DNA from: CAKUFA01 sp963627465
Lineage (GTDB): Bacteria; Bacillota; Clostridia; Christensenellales; Aristaeellaceae
Length of the DNA stretch: 16,214 nt
Assembly: GCA_963627465.1 (NCBI GenBank)
Contig: CAVGBO010000066.1
Span: 1-16,214, forward strand
Direction: 5' to 3'
Made by a program: the position numbers and the translations under genes. The notes beneath the pieces were generated by a model. It saw only the letters and a program-made list of their open reading frames with translations, was not told the origin of the DNA and searched no databases. Positions 1 through 6,897 of the stretch are shown in pieces (positions within the stretch are counted from its first letter, which is position 1; each line of letters starts with the position of its first letter).

Positions 1-59
1 TACTGGAAGCGATTATTAACCAGTGCAAGAAAAAAGGCTATCTGAAGGAGGAAACGTGA
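1..59 (+). CDS. C-terminal end of an unknown gene (partial)
   Basis: The frame starting at base 3 is open from the left edge and ends at TGA 57-59, giving the tail LEAIINQCKKKGYLKEET. Its last codons contain the ribosome site GGAGG used by the next gene, whose ATG begins directly after the stop. In myophages of this kind the gene before the tape measure block is often a tail-assembly chaperone, but 18 residues are too few to identify it. Confidence 0.6.
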   Translation, partial: LEAIINQCKKKGYLKEET

Positions 60-290
60 ATGGTGAAGTATCGCATTGTGATGCCCAAGCACTTGAAGGA
101 AGAAGATAATAAAATCTGGGCAATCATGGCTTCTAGACACGACCCTGATGAAGAAATATCTAACGAAGCTTTTCGTGCAGAACTGGATGCGCTTCGCAAA
201 GCTTATGGTTCACCAGAACTGAACGCATGGTGCGCAAGACAACGCGAGATTTATGAAGAAAACCTCCGTGAAGGCAGAGAACTTTCTTGA
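60..290 (+). CDS. Small hypothetical protein, first of a tandem paralogous pair
   Basis: This 76-residue protein starts at ATG 60, immediately after the previous stop, with GGAGG about 8 bases upstream. It is charged, soluble-looking and has no signal peptide or membrane segment. It shares a pattern with the next gene: MPxHL near the start, then GSxEL, AWC and a terminal REGREL, so the two are products of an old duplication. I do not recognise the family. Its place just before the tape measure suggests a small late-operon accessory gene rather than a structural subunit. Base composition is more AT-rich than in the baseplate genes, suggesting separate acquisition. Confidence 0.65.
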   Translation: MVKYRIVMPKHLKEEDNKIWAIMASRHDPDEEISNEAFRAELDALRKAYGSPELNAWCARQREIYEENLREGRELS

Positions 291-314
291 TTGGCTTTCG
301 CAAGGAGATACGCA

Positions 315-557
315 ATGAGGATGAAGAAGCGTTGCCGTCTGGTTTCTATGCCGGAACACTTGGAAAGAGAATGCAATCAAATTCTTGCGGAGGAGTTCGC
401 TGACGTGCCACCGGATGCCGAGATGACTTCAAAAGAGTATAACAGACGTTACGACGCTGCCATTGCCGCCAAAGGTTCTGAAGAACTTCGTGCATGGTGC
501 AAGATGATTGAGGAGACCGTTGCACAAAACCGCCGTGAGGGGCGAGAACTGGCGTGA
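315..557 (+). CDS. Small hypothetical protein, second of a tandem paralogous pair
   Basis: The open frame begins at TTG 291, but ATG 315 is the better start because AAGGAGA lies 302-308, six bases before it; this gives 80 residues. The product repeats the layout of the preceding protein: MPEHLERE near the start, GSEEL and AWC in the second half and REGRELA at the end. The two genes are 24 bases apart. The sequences have diverged widely in the middle while the C-terminal motif is kept, so the C-terminus is probably the functional part. No family is recognised and no function can be given. Confidence 0.65.
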   Translation: MRMKKRCRLVSMPEHLERECNQILAEEFADVPPDAEMTSKEYNRRYDAAIAAKGSEELRAWCKMIEETVAQNRREGRELA

Positions 558-601
558 TGGTTGCTTTGAATACAAAACACTTGTAACACAAGGCTGAGCC
601 G

Positions 602-769
602 ATGATTCTTGAACAGTACGACAGGGTTCTCCTGAAGGATGGAGATTTCGCAACCGTGGTTGAAATCTTCGGTGGTGGGAAAGCGATCATTGCTGACATC
701 GACCGGAAAGACGGCACGGAAACAGAATGGATCGAGCTGGCAGACATCGAAAAGGTCGTTTCCCGGTAA
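602..769 (+). CDS. 55-residue protein, DUF4926-like
   Basis: ATG 602 to TAA 767-769 encodes 55 residues beginning MILEQYDRVLLKDG. The pattern YDRVLLKDG, then ATVVEIFGGGKAIIADID, then a terminal ADIEKVV resembles DUF4926, small beta-rich proteins with a conserved TVVE core. The ribosome site is weak (AAGG at 590-593, eight bases from ATG). Its neighbours are two small paralogues on the left and a toxin-antitoxin operon pointing the other way on the right. Proteins of this look are often found beside toxins and may be immunity factors, but here that is only a guess. Coding is supported by the conserved-looking motif rather than by length. Confidence 0.55.
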   Translation: MILEQYDRVLLKDGDFATVVEIFGGGKAIIADIDRKDGTETEWIELADIEKVVSR

Positions 770-784
770 AAATCATGGAGCAAT

Positions 785-813
785 CAAAAAAGCAGTGCCT
801 TTTACAGCACTGC
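785..813 (-). terminator. Intrinsic terminator of the toxin-antitoxin operon
   Basis: On the minus strand, GCAGTGC (813-807) pairs with GCACTGC (798-792) across an eight-base loop and is followed by six T (791-786). The stem is a perfect seven base pairs. The loop contains the antitoxin stop codon, so the terminator overlaps the end of the gene. On the plus strand there is no T-run after the hairpin, so it should act only on leftward transcription. Confidence 0.85.
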
Positions 814-1104
814 CATGTTCCGATCCTTGGCCACCAGCTCCATCAGCCTTGCCGCACTGCCGTTGGGGCGGTTGCGGCCGCTTTCCCATGCCTCCACCGT
901 CTTCACCGAAACCCCCATGAAGGCGGCGAAACTCCGCTGACTCATGGGCAGGGTCAGCCGCAGGGCTTTGATTTCCTGAGCCGACCATGCCGGCGGCGCA
1001 GGAATCTTCTTGGTCAGGTGCACTTCCTTGGCAGGCAGCGTGCCTTCTTCGTAGGCAATGGCTTCCTTCAAGCCCTGTGCAATATCGTTAAACAATTCAG
1101 ACAT
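802..1104 (-). CDS. HigA-type antitoxin, XRE-family DNA-binding protein
   Basis: A 100-residue protein starting at ATG 1104, chosen because AAGGAAGG lies eight bases upstream; the longer reading from 1134 lacks a ribosome site. Residues about 40-80 form a helix-turn-helix of the XRE/Cro type (MSQRSFAAFMGVSVKTVEAW, then ESGRNRP). The N-terminal half is the likely toxin-binding part. The gene overlaps the upstream toxin gene by eight bases, the usual arrangement for translational coupling. In this family the antitoxin neutralises the toxin by binding and represses the shared promoter alone or with the toxin. The toxin-first order is that of HigBA-like systems. It is embedded antisense within the phage tail operon. 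Confidence 0.88.
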   Translation of the reverse strand: MSELFNDIAQGLKEAIAYEEGTLPAKEVHLTKKIPAPPAWSAQEIKALRLTLPMSQRSFAAFMGVSVKTVEAWESGRNRPNGSAARLMELVAKDRNMAVL

Positions 1105-1471
1105 GCTTCCAACCTTCCTTTCGTTCAAGGTCAAGCTCCAGAATCTCCACCAATCCGTGCAGATCGTTCCGCTCCTTGGCGGTCAAGTTCGCCTGATCTG
1201 CTTTCGCAAAGGCAGTCAGCAGAAAAATCTTCTCATAAACTTCGAAGTCGATGTAGATCACCCGAATGCTGCCGCTCTTCCCTCTGTTTTCGTAAGCGAA
1301 GCGCACCTTCCGGATGCCGCCTGTGCCCTGAAGCACAGCACCGATTTTCGGGTCATCCAAAAGCATGAGTTCCAGCCGCCTCAAGTCCTCATCGCTCATG
1401 CCAAGAGCTTTCCAGCGAGCACGAAAGGACGGCAGTTCCACAAACAGGCGGGATACTTCTTCACCGGACAT
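1097..1471 (-). CDS. RelE/HigB-family toxin (predicted mRNA interferase)
   Basis: A 124-residue protein read leftward from ATG 1471, preferred over ATG 1477 and GTG 1480 because the GGGTG ribosome site then has normal spacing. It has the RelE-superfamily core of the PF06296 type: GTGGIRKVRFAYENRGKSG (residues 49-67), then the strand RVIYIDF and, near residues 79-104, YEKIFLLTAFAKADQANLT. Members cleave mRNA on the ribosome and arrest growth when the antitoxin is lost. It shares an operon with the HigA-type antitoxin downstream (eight-base overlap). Length and motifs look intact, so the module should be functional. Such pairs can stabilise prophages or block rival phages; which applies here cannot be told. 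Confidence 0.87.
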   Translation of the reverse strand: MSGEEVSRLFVELPSFRARWKALGMSDEDLRRLELMLLDDPKIGAVLQGTGGIRKVRFAYENRGKSGSIRVIYIDFEVYEKIFLLTAFAKADQANLTAKERNDLHGLVEILELDLERKEGWKHV

Positions 1472-1488
1472 CTTCATCACCCAAACAC

Positions 1489-1517
1489 AGTATACCCTAT
1501 TTAATAGGGTGTGTCAA
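1489..1517 (-). promoter_or_regulatory. Sigma-70-type promoter of the toxin-antitoxin operon
   Basis: On the minus strand, TTGACA (1517-1512) is followed after exactly 17 bases by TATACT (1494-1489). The -35 is a perfect consensus match and the -10 matches five of six. The toxin start lies about 18 bases beyond the -10. This is the strongest vegetative promoter visible in the window. Confidence 0.9.
1494..1510. promoter_or_regulatory. 17-bp palindromic operator in the promoter spacer
   Basis: ACCCTATTTAATAGGGT is a perfect odd-centred palindrome (eight bases each side of T1502). It fills the whole -35/-10 spacer and touches the first base of the -10. A dimeric HTH protein bound here would exclude RNA polymerase, so it is the likely autoregulatory site of the HigA-type antitoxin. 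Confidence 0.8.
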
Positions 1518-1541
1518 GAAAACAGCTGATGATCTTCCCCC

Positions 1542-1576
1542 GGAACGGGCATTTCCCCGTTCCTTTTTTGTACCCA
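1542..1576 (+). terminator. Hairpin, T-run and TACCCA box before the tape measure gene
   Basis: GGAACGGG (1542-1549) pairs with CCCGTTCC (1556-1563), followed by six T (1564-1569) and GTACCCA (1570-1576). The form is that of a rho-independent terminator for rightward transcription. Only 20 bases separate it from the tape measure start, with no room for a new promoter. The 13-mer TTTTTTGTACCCA recurs exactly at 14946-14958 and with two changes at 7103-7115. It may end the transcript from the left, tune tape-measure level, or be a processed mRNA leader. Confidence 0.75.
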
Positions 1577-1595
1577 TTTCTAGGAGGTGACGCGT

Positions 1596-3938
1596 ATGGC
1601 GAGCGGAGGCGCTGCGCTGCAGGAATATCTGGTCAGCGTAGGCGTGAAGGCTGACTGGTCGAACATCAACAAAGTGATGAGCTTCCTCAACTCCGGCACC
1701 ATGAAGACTGCCGCTTTCGGCACGGCGTTGGTGGCGGCTGGCAAAGCCATGTACAACTTCATCAAGACCAACGTACAGGCGGAGCAGAGCTTTGCTTCTC
1801 TGGCACGGACGCAGAACAAGTCCCTTGAAACCGTCCGTGCGGAGCAGAACGCCCTGAAGGCCATGGGCAAAACCATGTCCGAGGTATCGAAGGACCCGGC
1901 ACTGAAGACCATCTACAACGACATCGTGAAGGTGAACAAGTCCCTTGCCCTGCCGGATATGAAGGGCGCAATGGCTATGATCAGTCAGCTCCAAGGGGCT
2001 TTCTACCAGCTGAAGAGCGTCATTTCCTACGCCACCCAGTGGATCAACTATCACATCCTGGCTAACCTGCAGGAGCCCATTCAGCGCATTACCGACTACC
2101 TGAAGAAGATCAGCGACTTCATCCGCAAGGACATCAACGGCTTTTCCTCCAAGATTGCCTCCTACATGACTGCCTTCAGCAAGGGCTTGCTGGGTATTGT
2201 AGAGCTGGGCGTGAAGATTGTGGAGTGGATCGAGAAGCTGCCCAGCGGCATCAAGGCGGCAGGCACGGCCATTGTGGGCGTGTTCGCCCTGCTGAAGTCG
2301 GGTCCTCTGGGGCAGCTCCTTGCGGTCATCACCGCTGTGGGCGGATTGATTGACGACTACGAGAACTTCCAGTGGAACAAGAACGCCCCGGAAGGGGAAA
2401 AGGTGGACGTAGCCTTCGGGGGGATTTGGGAGCTGCTGGACAGCGACGACCCGGATAAATTGTCCAAGATTGTGGACAAGATCGGCACGGCCATTGGCGA
2501 TGGTATCACGCAGATGACGGTGGACTTTACGTCTTGGGTGGAAAACAACCAGGAAGGCATTGTGTCTGCCGCAAAAAAAGCCATCGGCTATGTAACTGAC
2601 GCCATTCAAGGAACGGTCAACTTTGTGCAGTGGCTTGCCGAAGCCTTTTCCGGCGTGGCTGAAGACAGTGAATTTCTTAGTGCCCTTTCAGGCCTGATGG
2701 AAGCCATTAAGGAAGCCCTTGCGCCCTTAGGTGACTATCTTGCTACGCTTTTTCGCAATGCGTGGTCGTCCCTCTATGAAGGACTGTCCCCGGAAGTCAA
2801 GAGCTTGCTTGCCAAGCTGGGTTATTCGGAGGATGACTATTACCGCACACAGCAATCCGGCGTGGATGCGGAAACCGGTCAAGTACTGTCTTACAAGGAA
2901 ATGAAGCTGAGGGGCATGACCACGGAGGAAATCAATGCCGCCCAAGCCCGAGGCGAGAATGACCCCAGCCGCCAAGCTCACGACTATCTGCTGCAAAACG
3001 GCAAGAATGCAGGCATTACCTTGGACGAGAACGGAAAAATCACCTATGCCCAGGGGGCTACATGGGATCCCAACAGTCAGATCGGTATGGCAACCACATG
3101 GAGCAATTTCGGCGGGCAGCTGTATAATAATCCTGCATATGCCATGGAGTACGCGAAAGCCATGGTGGAATTTGGCAACACCATCAATAACACGGGCTTG
3201 TTGAATCTTGGCGGTGTAGCAAACAATTTTGATAACCTTTTCAGCGAGGACGGCGCAGGCAAGACCCTGATAAAACGCAATAATGCCATTGCAAACCGTC
3301 AGAATACCAATGCGCAGACGCTGGAAGACCTGCTGAACACCAGAAAGAACAACCTGAACACTTCCGACTTCCAGCAGTCCGTGCAAGACGCCCTTTCCGG
3401 CACCAGCGAATTGACCTGGGAGACCGGAGAACCGACTGTCCCCTCTGATGCCGGCAGCACCGTCATCAAGGAAGTCCAGAAGCAGGTGGACAGCAGCGGC
3501 AAGAAGGTGGAAGTATCCGTAGGAGCCAAGCACGGTGGCGCAACAGGCGCAACCTTTGGCAATGCCTGGGGCGGCCGGTACAATCATCCCATCACCACGG
3601 AAGTGGCGGAAGACGGCGGCACAGAATACATCATCCCCCTGAACAAGCCTGCCCGGGCTTTCTCCTTGATTAAGCAAATGTTCAGCGAAATGGGGGGCGT
3701 GGCCACCAATCAGCTGATGAAGGATCTGGGCTTAGGCGTGGAAGGCACGGTGGGCAGCTCTGCCGCCTCCATTTCTGCCATGGCAGGGGGATCGAACATC
3801 TCCAACAGCTACAACATTTCCGCCCCTGTCACCATTCAGGTCACCGCTTCCGGGTCGGATGCGAAAGCCATTGGCACGGCGGCTTATTCCGCTGCGGAAC
3901 GTCAGCTGATTCGTTCCCTGAAGGGGGTGCTTGCCTGA
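1596..3938 (+). CDS. Tail tape measure protein
   Basis: A 780-residue protein starting at ATG 1596 with AGGAGGTGA five bases before it; the in-frame GTG at 1587 lies inside that site and is rejected. Tape measure proteins set tail length and pass into the host envelope during infection. Features seen: an alpha-helical N-terminal half, a long hydrophobic stretch near residues 220-255 (AGTAIVGVFALLKSG, then LLAVITAVGGLI), a Gly/Asn-rich middle and a C-terminal segment with AEDGGTEYIIPLNKP near residues 665-680, a signature of tape measure C-termini. At about 0.15 nm per residue the tail would be roughly 115 nm long. It heads the baseplate block, followed one base later by the next gene. No peptidase or lysozyme domain was recognised. 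Confidence 0.9.
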   Translation: MASGGAALQEYLVSVGVKADWSNINKVMSFLNSGTMKTAAFGTALVAAGKAMYNFIKTNVQAEQSFASLARTQNKSLETVRAEQNALKAMGKTMSEVSKDPALKTIYNDIVKVNKSLALPDMKGAMAMISQLQGAFYQLKSVISYATQWINYHILANLQEPIQRITDYLKKISDFIRKDINGFSSKIASYMTAFSKGLLGIVELGVKIVEWIEKLPSGIKAAGTAIVGVFALLKSGPLGQLLAVITAVGGLIDDYENFQWNKNAPEGEKVDVAFGGIWELLDSDDPDKLSKIVDKIGTAIGDGITQMTVDFTSWVENNQEGIVSAAKKAIGYVTDAIQGTVNFVQWLAEAFSGVAEDSEFLSALSGLMEAIKEALAPLGDYLATLFRNAWSSLYEGLSPEVKSLLAKLGYSEDDYYRTQQSGVDAETGQVLSYKEMKLRGMTTEEINAAQARGENDPSRQAHDYLLQNGKNAGITLDENGKITYAQGATWDPNSQIGMATTWSNFGGQLYNNPAYAMEYAKAMVEFGNTINNTGLLNLGGVANNFDNLFSEDGAGKTLIKRNNAIANRQNTNAQTLEDLLNTRKNNLNTSDFQQSVQDALSGTSELTWETGEPTVPSDAGSTVIKEVQKQVDSSGKKVEVSVGAKHGGATGATFGNAWGGRYNHPITTEVAEDGGTEYIIPLNKPARAFSLIKQMFSEMGGVATNQLMKDLGLGVEGTVGSSAASISAMAGGSNISNSYNISAPVTIQVTASGSDAKAIGTAAYSAAERQLIRSLKGVLA

Positions 3939-3939
3939 T

Positions 3940-4470
3940 ATGGTCACCAACAGCAACCAGCCTGCCTACATCTACGACACGGATCAGGGCAAGACCTACA
4001 TCTTCGACGGTGTGGTGAAGATTCAGCATGCCCTAAGCCTGAAAATGGAGGAAGACACCAGCAGCAAGAAGGGCAAGGACATTGTGAACAACGCCCAGAA
4101 CGAGCCGGACGAAGTGACCATGGAAGTGGTCATGTCCAACGTGTATTCCACCCAGAGCGACATTACCCAGAGCAATGACGACCGGGCGAAGGGGGCTCTT
4201 GCTACCCTCATGGAGCTGAAGAAAGCCCGGCGAAAGGTGCAGGTCATTACCTACTACGCCACCTACAACAACATGCTCCTGCAGGGCATTGCCATCTCTC
4301 AGGATGAAAGCAATCATTTCGGCTGGACAGGGGAATTGACGTTCAAGGAGGTCACTTCCTCTTCCTCCGGCAGTGTCAAATCTACGGTGAGCACGTCCAA
4401 GGTAACATCCACTTCCGGGGGACGAACCCCTTCCATCTGGGTCGGCTGGGTAGGCAAGAACTGCATTTGA
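3940..4470 (+). CDS. Dit-like N-terminal-domain baseplate protein
   Basis: A 176-residue protein starting at ATG 3940; AAGGGGGTG at 3921-3929 is ten bases upstream, whereas the TTG at 3931 is too close to it. It begins one base after the tape measure stop. The segment from about residue 20 to 140 (YIFDGVVKIQHALSLKMEED, later YYATYNNMLLQGIAIS, then LTFKEV) matches the family of myophage proteins with a Dit-like N-terminal domain that form the ring between tail tube and baseplate. The C-terminal 40 residues are a Ser/Thr-rich tail (SSSSGS, TVSTSK) ending in IWVGWVGKNCI. Position directly after the tape measure supports the call. Confidence 0.72.
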   Translation: MVTNSNQPAYIYDTDQGKTYIFDGVVKIQHALSLKMEEDTSSKKGKDIVNNAQNEPDEVTMEVVMSNVYSTQSDITQSNDDRAKGALATLMELKKARRKVQVITYYATYNNMLLQGIAISQDESNHFGWTGELTFKEVTSSSSGSVKSTVSTSKVTSTSGGRTPSIWVGWVGKNCI

Positions 4471-4491
4471 TGATAAGGAGGGGATGAAGAC

Positions 4492-4848
4492 ATGGATCCC
4501 ATCGCCCTGCCGCTGAACAGTACGGCGGACAAGCAAATCATTGACCTGAACATAACCCCCAACGGCAACGCCGTTTCCCTTCGGGTGACGGTGGAGTATT
4601 TCCGGCACACGGATCGGTGGTACATGACCGTGGAGGACGCTTCCTCCGGGGAGTGCATGGCCTCCTTCATCCCCCTGATTGCTTCCGGGGACAAGTACAA
4701 CGACCTGATGGGGCAGCTGGGGCACAAGCGGATCGGTTCCGTGTTCTGCGTGCCCCTGTCGGACGACCATGCAACGGCAGATCCCGCCAAGGACACGCTG
4801 ACCGACTTCGAGGTGGTCTGGATGGATAATGTGGTGTTTGAAGACTAA
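4492..4848 (+). CDS. Baseplate plug protein, Pam3 gp18-like (DUF6983 type)
   Basis: A 118-residue protein from ATG 4492 with AAGGAGG nine bases upstream. The pattern IALPLNSTADKQIIDLNI, then RVTVEYF, RWYMTVED, ASFIPLIASGDKYNDLMGQL, RIGSVFCVPL and a final TDFEVVWMDN is that of the small beta-barrel plug of simple contractile-phage baseplates, described for cyanophage Pam3 gp18 and annotated as DUF6983. It should sit in the central channel with hub and spike. Its place between the Dit-like protein and the hub is the family's normal context. Confidence 0.75.
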   Translation: MDPIALPLNSTADKQIIDLNITPNGNAVSLRVTVEYFRHTDRWYMTVEDASSGECMASFIPLIASGDKYNDLMGQLGHKRIGSVFCVPLSDDHATADPAKDTLTDFEVVWMDNVVFED

Positions 4849-4862
4849 CGGAGGTGATCCCC

Positions 4863-5669
4863 ATGCCCACCGATTCCCTGCGTACCATGGCGCTCTATGC
4901 CGATGGCAGGCAGATCGCCGCCGGTGCCCGGTTTCATCTGGAAGGCCGCTCCACCATGTCCTGCACGGCGGACAAGTTTGTTCTGACCCTGACCGGGTAT
5001 GAGGACAGCGACCTGACTGCCCTGCAACGGGCGAAAACCCTGACCATTACCGGGGAGAATGATTCCCTGTTGGCGGAAGCTCCGGCGGCAGAGATTCGCA
5101 CATCGGTGGAAAATGGGGTGGAAACCTGCACCGTGGTGCTGCTGGATGGGGGCGATTTCTGCTGCGGCTGCGTGTCTGTAGCCATTCGCAAGGACACCAC
5201 CCTGGAAGAAGCCCTGTCCACCCTCCTTGCCCATTGCGACAGCCCTTTGCCCTTGGTGACAAGGGTGAACGCCCCCATTCGCTTTTCCCGTGGGCAGGTG
5301 TTCTTCGGCAGAACCGTGCAGGCGGTGAAGGAGCTTGCCAAAAGTGCGGGCTACCGGGCGTACGTGACCCGGGGCGGCTTGTATCTCACCAAAACATCGG
5401 ATGCTGCCGCCATCATCGACCTGACGGAAACCCAGCTCATGGAGACCCCTGCCGTGCTGGATGGTGTGACCATTGTACAGACCGCCGTCATGGGCTTTCA
5501 GGCAGGGCAATGCCTGCGCCTGCCGGACGGGGATGCGAAAGTGTATCGGATTCTAGCCCAAGCCATGGAAGCGGACAGCTACACCGGCGCATGGTCAAGC
5601 CAGCTGGTGCTGCTGGACGAAGCCGCCATGGAAGCAGACGCAAGCAATGATGCGGAAGGGCTGACGTAA
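4863..5669 (+). CDS. Baseplate hub protein (gp27/gpD-like)
   Basis: A 268-residue protein. ATG 4863 is chosen because GGAGGTGAT (4850-4858) lies just upstream; the in-frame GTG at 4854 is part of that site. It is beta-rich with no membrane segment. The stretch around residues 105-175 (a VSVAIRKDTTLEEALSTLLA helix, then FFGRTVQAVKELAKSAGY and AYVTRGGLYLTK) resembles the hub domain that joins tail tube and spike in gp27/gpD-type proteins. Evidence is mostly this motif plus position between the plug and the Gp138-type spike, so the family assignment is reasonable rather than certain. Confidence 0.62.
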   Translation: MPTDSLRTMALYADGRQIAAGARFHLEGRSTMSCTADKFVLTLTGYEDSDLTALQRAKTLTITGENDSLLAEAPAAEIRTSVENGVETCTVVLLDGGDFCCGCVSVAIRKDTTLEEALSTLLAHCDSPLPLVTRVNAPIRFSRGQVFFGRTVQAVKELAKSAGYRAYVTRGGLYLTKTSDAAAIIDLTETQLMETPAVLDGVTIVQTAVMGFQAGQCLRLPDGDAKVYRILAQAMEADSYTGAWSSQLVLLDEAAMEADASNDAEGLT

Positions 5670-5685
5670 GAAAGAAGGTGACCCC

Positions 5686-6897
5686 ATGAAGAACACCACC
5701 CTTGACGAGCTGGTGCAAGCCCCCGGGGCGGCACTGGAAGCCTTGAAGAGCGCCATCCGGCAGGAAATGCACTGCGCCCTGCCGGGGATCGTCACCGCCT
5801 ATGACAAGGCTACCCAGACCGTTACCGTGAAGCCTGCCCTGCGGGATCGGCTCAGCGGCGGCAGGCTCATCGAGCTGCCACTATTAAGCGATGTGCCGGT
5901 GTTCTTTCCCGGCGGCACGGACAAGGCTATGACCTTCCCCATCGAAGCCGGGGACGAATGCCTGGTGGTGTTTTCGGATGCCTGCATAGACGGCTGGTTT
6001 CAGTACGGAGGCACACAAAATCCCGTGTCCCTGCGCCGGCATGACCTGTCGGACGGCTTCGCCTTTGTGGGCTTCAGAAGCCGGAAAAACGCCTTGCAGG
6101 ACGTGCCGGATGATCCCTCTTTCTTCGGTGCTTCTGCCGGGCAGGACGGCAAGTCTGCCTACGAAATCGCCCGGGAACACGGCTATACGGGCACGGAGGA
6201 AGAATGGCTTGCGTCCCTGAAAGGAAACAAAGGCGACCAAGGGGAAAAGGGCGACAAGGGGGATACCGGCGACCAAGGGGCACAGGGTGCAAAGGGTGAC
6301 AAAGGAGACACCGGGGACAAGGGTGAGCAAGGCGAAAAGGGAGCGGACGGCCTGACCACTTCCGTGAATGGGATTGCTCAGGTGAACGGCAATGTGTCCC
6401 TGACGGCGGATGACATTCCGCTGGGGGATGCCACCGTCACCGCCGCCGTGAATGCCAAGGCTGCCGCCGTTCATACCCACGTCATGGCAGACGTGACCGA
6501 CCTGTCCTTTCCCGTCCAGAGCGTGAACGGGCAGACAGGGGACGTGGTGCTGAATATTCCCTCAGCCCCTACCGTAACGCAAAAGGATTATGGCGGTGCG
6601 TACTTCAACAAGGACGCAAGCGCAAGCGTCACTTTGAGCAACTTCACCGTTAGTGAAAGCGGCCTGTATGCGGTGCAATGGAACATCCAGATGGTCACGG
6701 CCATGACCGGACGGTCCTTCTTGGAGTTCTTCGGCAAACGGGTCAGCTTCGCCAACGGGGCGGCTTATCCCTGCGTACTGCTGACAGCTATTGGGCAGTT
6801 CGATGCAGGGACTACTTATCCCCTGGTGCTGTGGGCGGAAACCGGGGGCTATATGCAGTATGAAGATATTACCCTGACCACGGTGAAGCTGGCGTAA
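5686..6897 (+). CDS. Gp138-type membrane-piercing spike fused to collagen repeats and a C-terminal beta domain
   Basis: A 403-residue protein from ATG 5686 (GAAGGTGA five bases before). Residues about 25-140 match the N-terminal OB-fold/spike domain of Gp138-type proteins: MHCALPGIVTAYDKATQTVT, LPLLSDVPVFFPGG and PIEAGDECLVVFSDACIDGW. Residues 156-180 are a linker common in Firmicute phage fibres (KSAYEIAREHGYTGTEEEWL). Residues 180-221 are 14 uninterrupted Gly-X-Y triplets rich in D, K, E and T. Two fibre-type motifs follow (VNGIAQVNGNVSL and VNGQTGDVVL). The last 105 residues look like a C1q/TNF-type beta sandwich. A spike normally ends in a needle tip, so this long fibre-like extension is unusual: either the product is a side-mounted spike-fibre or the tip is replaced by a host-binding head. 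Confidence 0.8.
   Translation: MKNTTLDELVQAPGAALEALKSAIRQEMHCALPGIVTAYDKATQTVTVKPALRDRLSGGRLIELPLLSDVPVFFPGGTDKAMTFPIEAGDECLVVFSDACIDGWFQYGGTQNPVSLRRHDLSDGFAFVGFRSRKNALQDVPDDPSFFGASAGQDGKSAYEIAREHGYTGTEEEWLASLKGNKGDQGEKGDKGDTGDQGAQGAKGDKGDTGDKGEQGEKGADGLTTSVNGIAQVNGNVSLTADDIPLGDATVTAAVNAKAAAVHTHVMADVTDLSFPVQSVNGQTGDVVLNIPSAPTVTQKDYGGAYFNKDASASVTLSNFTVSESGLYAVQWNIQMVTAMTGRSFLEFFGKRVSFANGAAYPCVLLTAIGQFDAGTTYPLVLWAETGGYMQYEDITLTTVKLA
6223..6348 (+). repeat. Collagen-like Gly-X-Y coding repeat (14 triplets)
   Basis: Fourteen consecutive Gly-X-Y codon triplets in the spike gene, including repeated GDKGDTGDQG and GDKGDTGDKG units. At DNA level this makes an imperfect nine-base periodicity (ggcgacaag-like), more A-rich than the flanks. 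Such repeats form trimeric triple helices in phage fibres and tend to change in length by slippage. Confidence 0.85.

Noticed and set aside
1587..1596. GTG start at 1587 for the tape measure (and similar GTGs at 4854 and 7127)
   Set aside because: These GTG codons are part of the GGAGGTGA or GGCGGTGA ribosome site, so the following ATG is the start.
1497..3677. Long leftward open frames over the tape measure gene
   Set aside because: They are shadow frames; His/Leu/Gly-rich text without domains, opposite a clear tape measure protein.
6223..6348. Possible DNA-level repeat element or phase-variable tract
   Set aside because: The periodicity is explained by Gly-X-Y codons and no long mononucleotide or perfect simple repeat is present.
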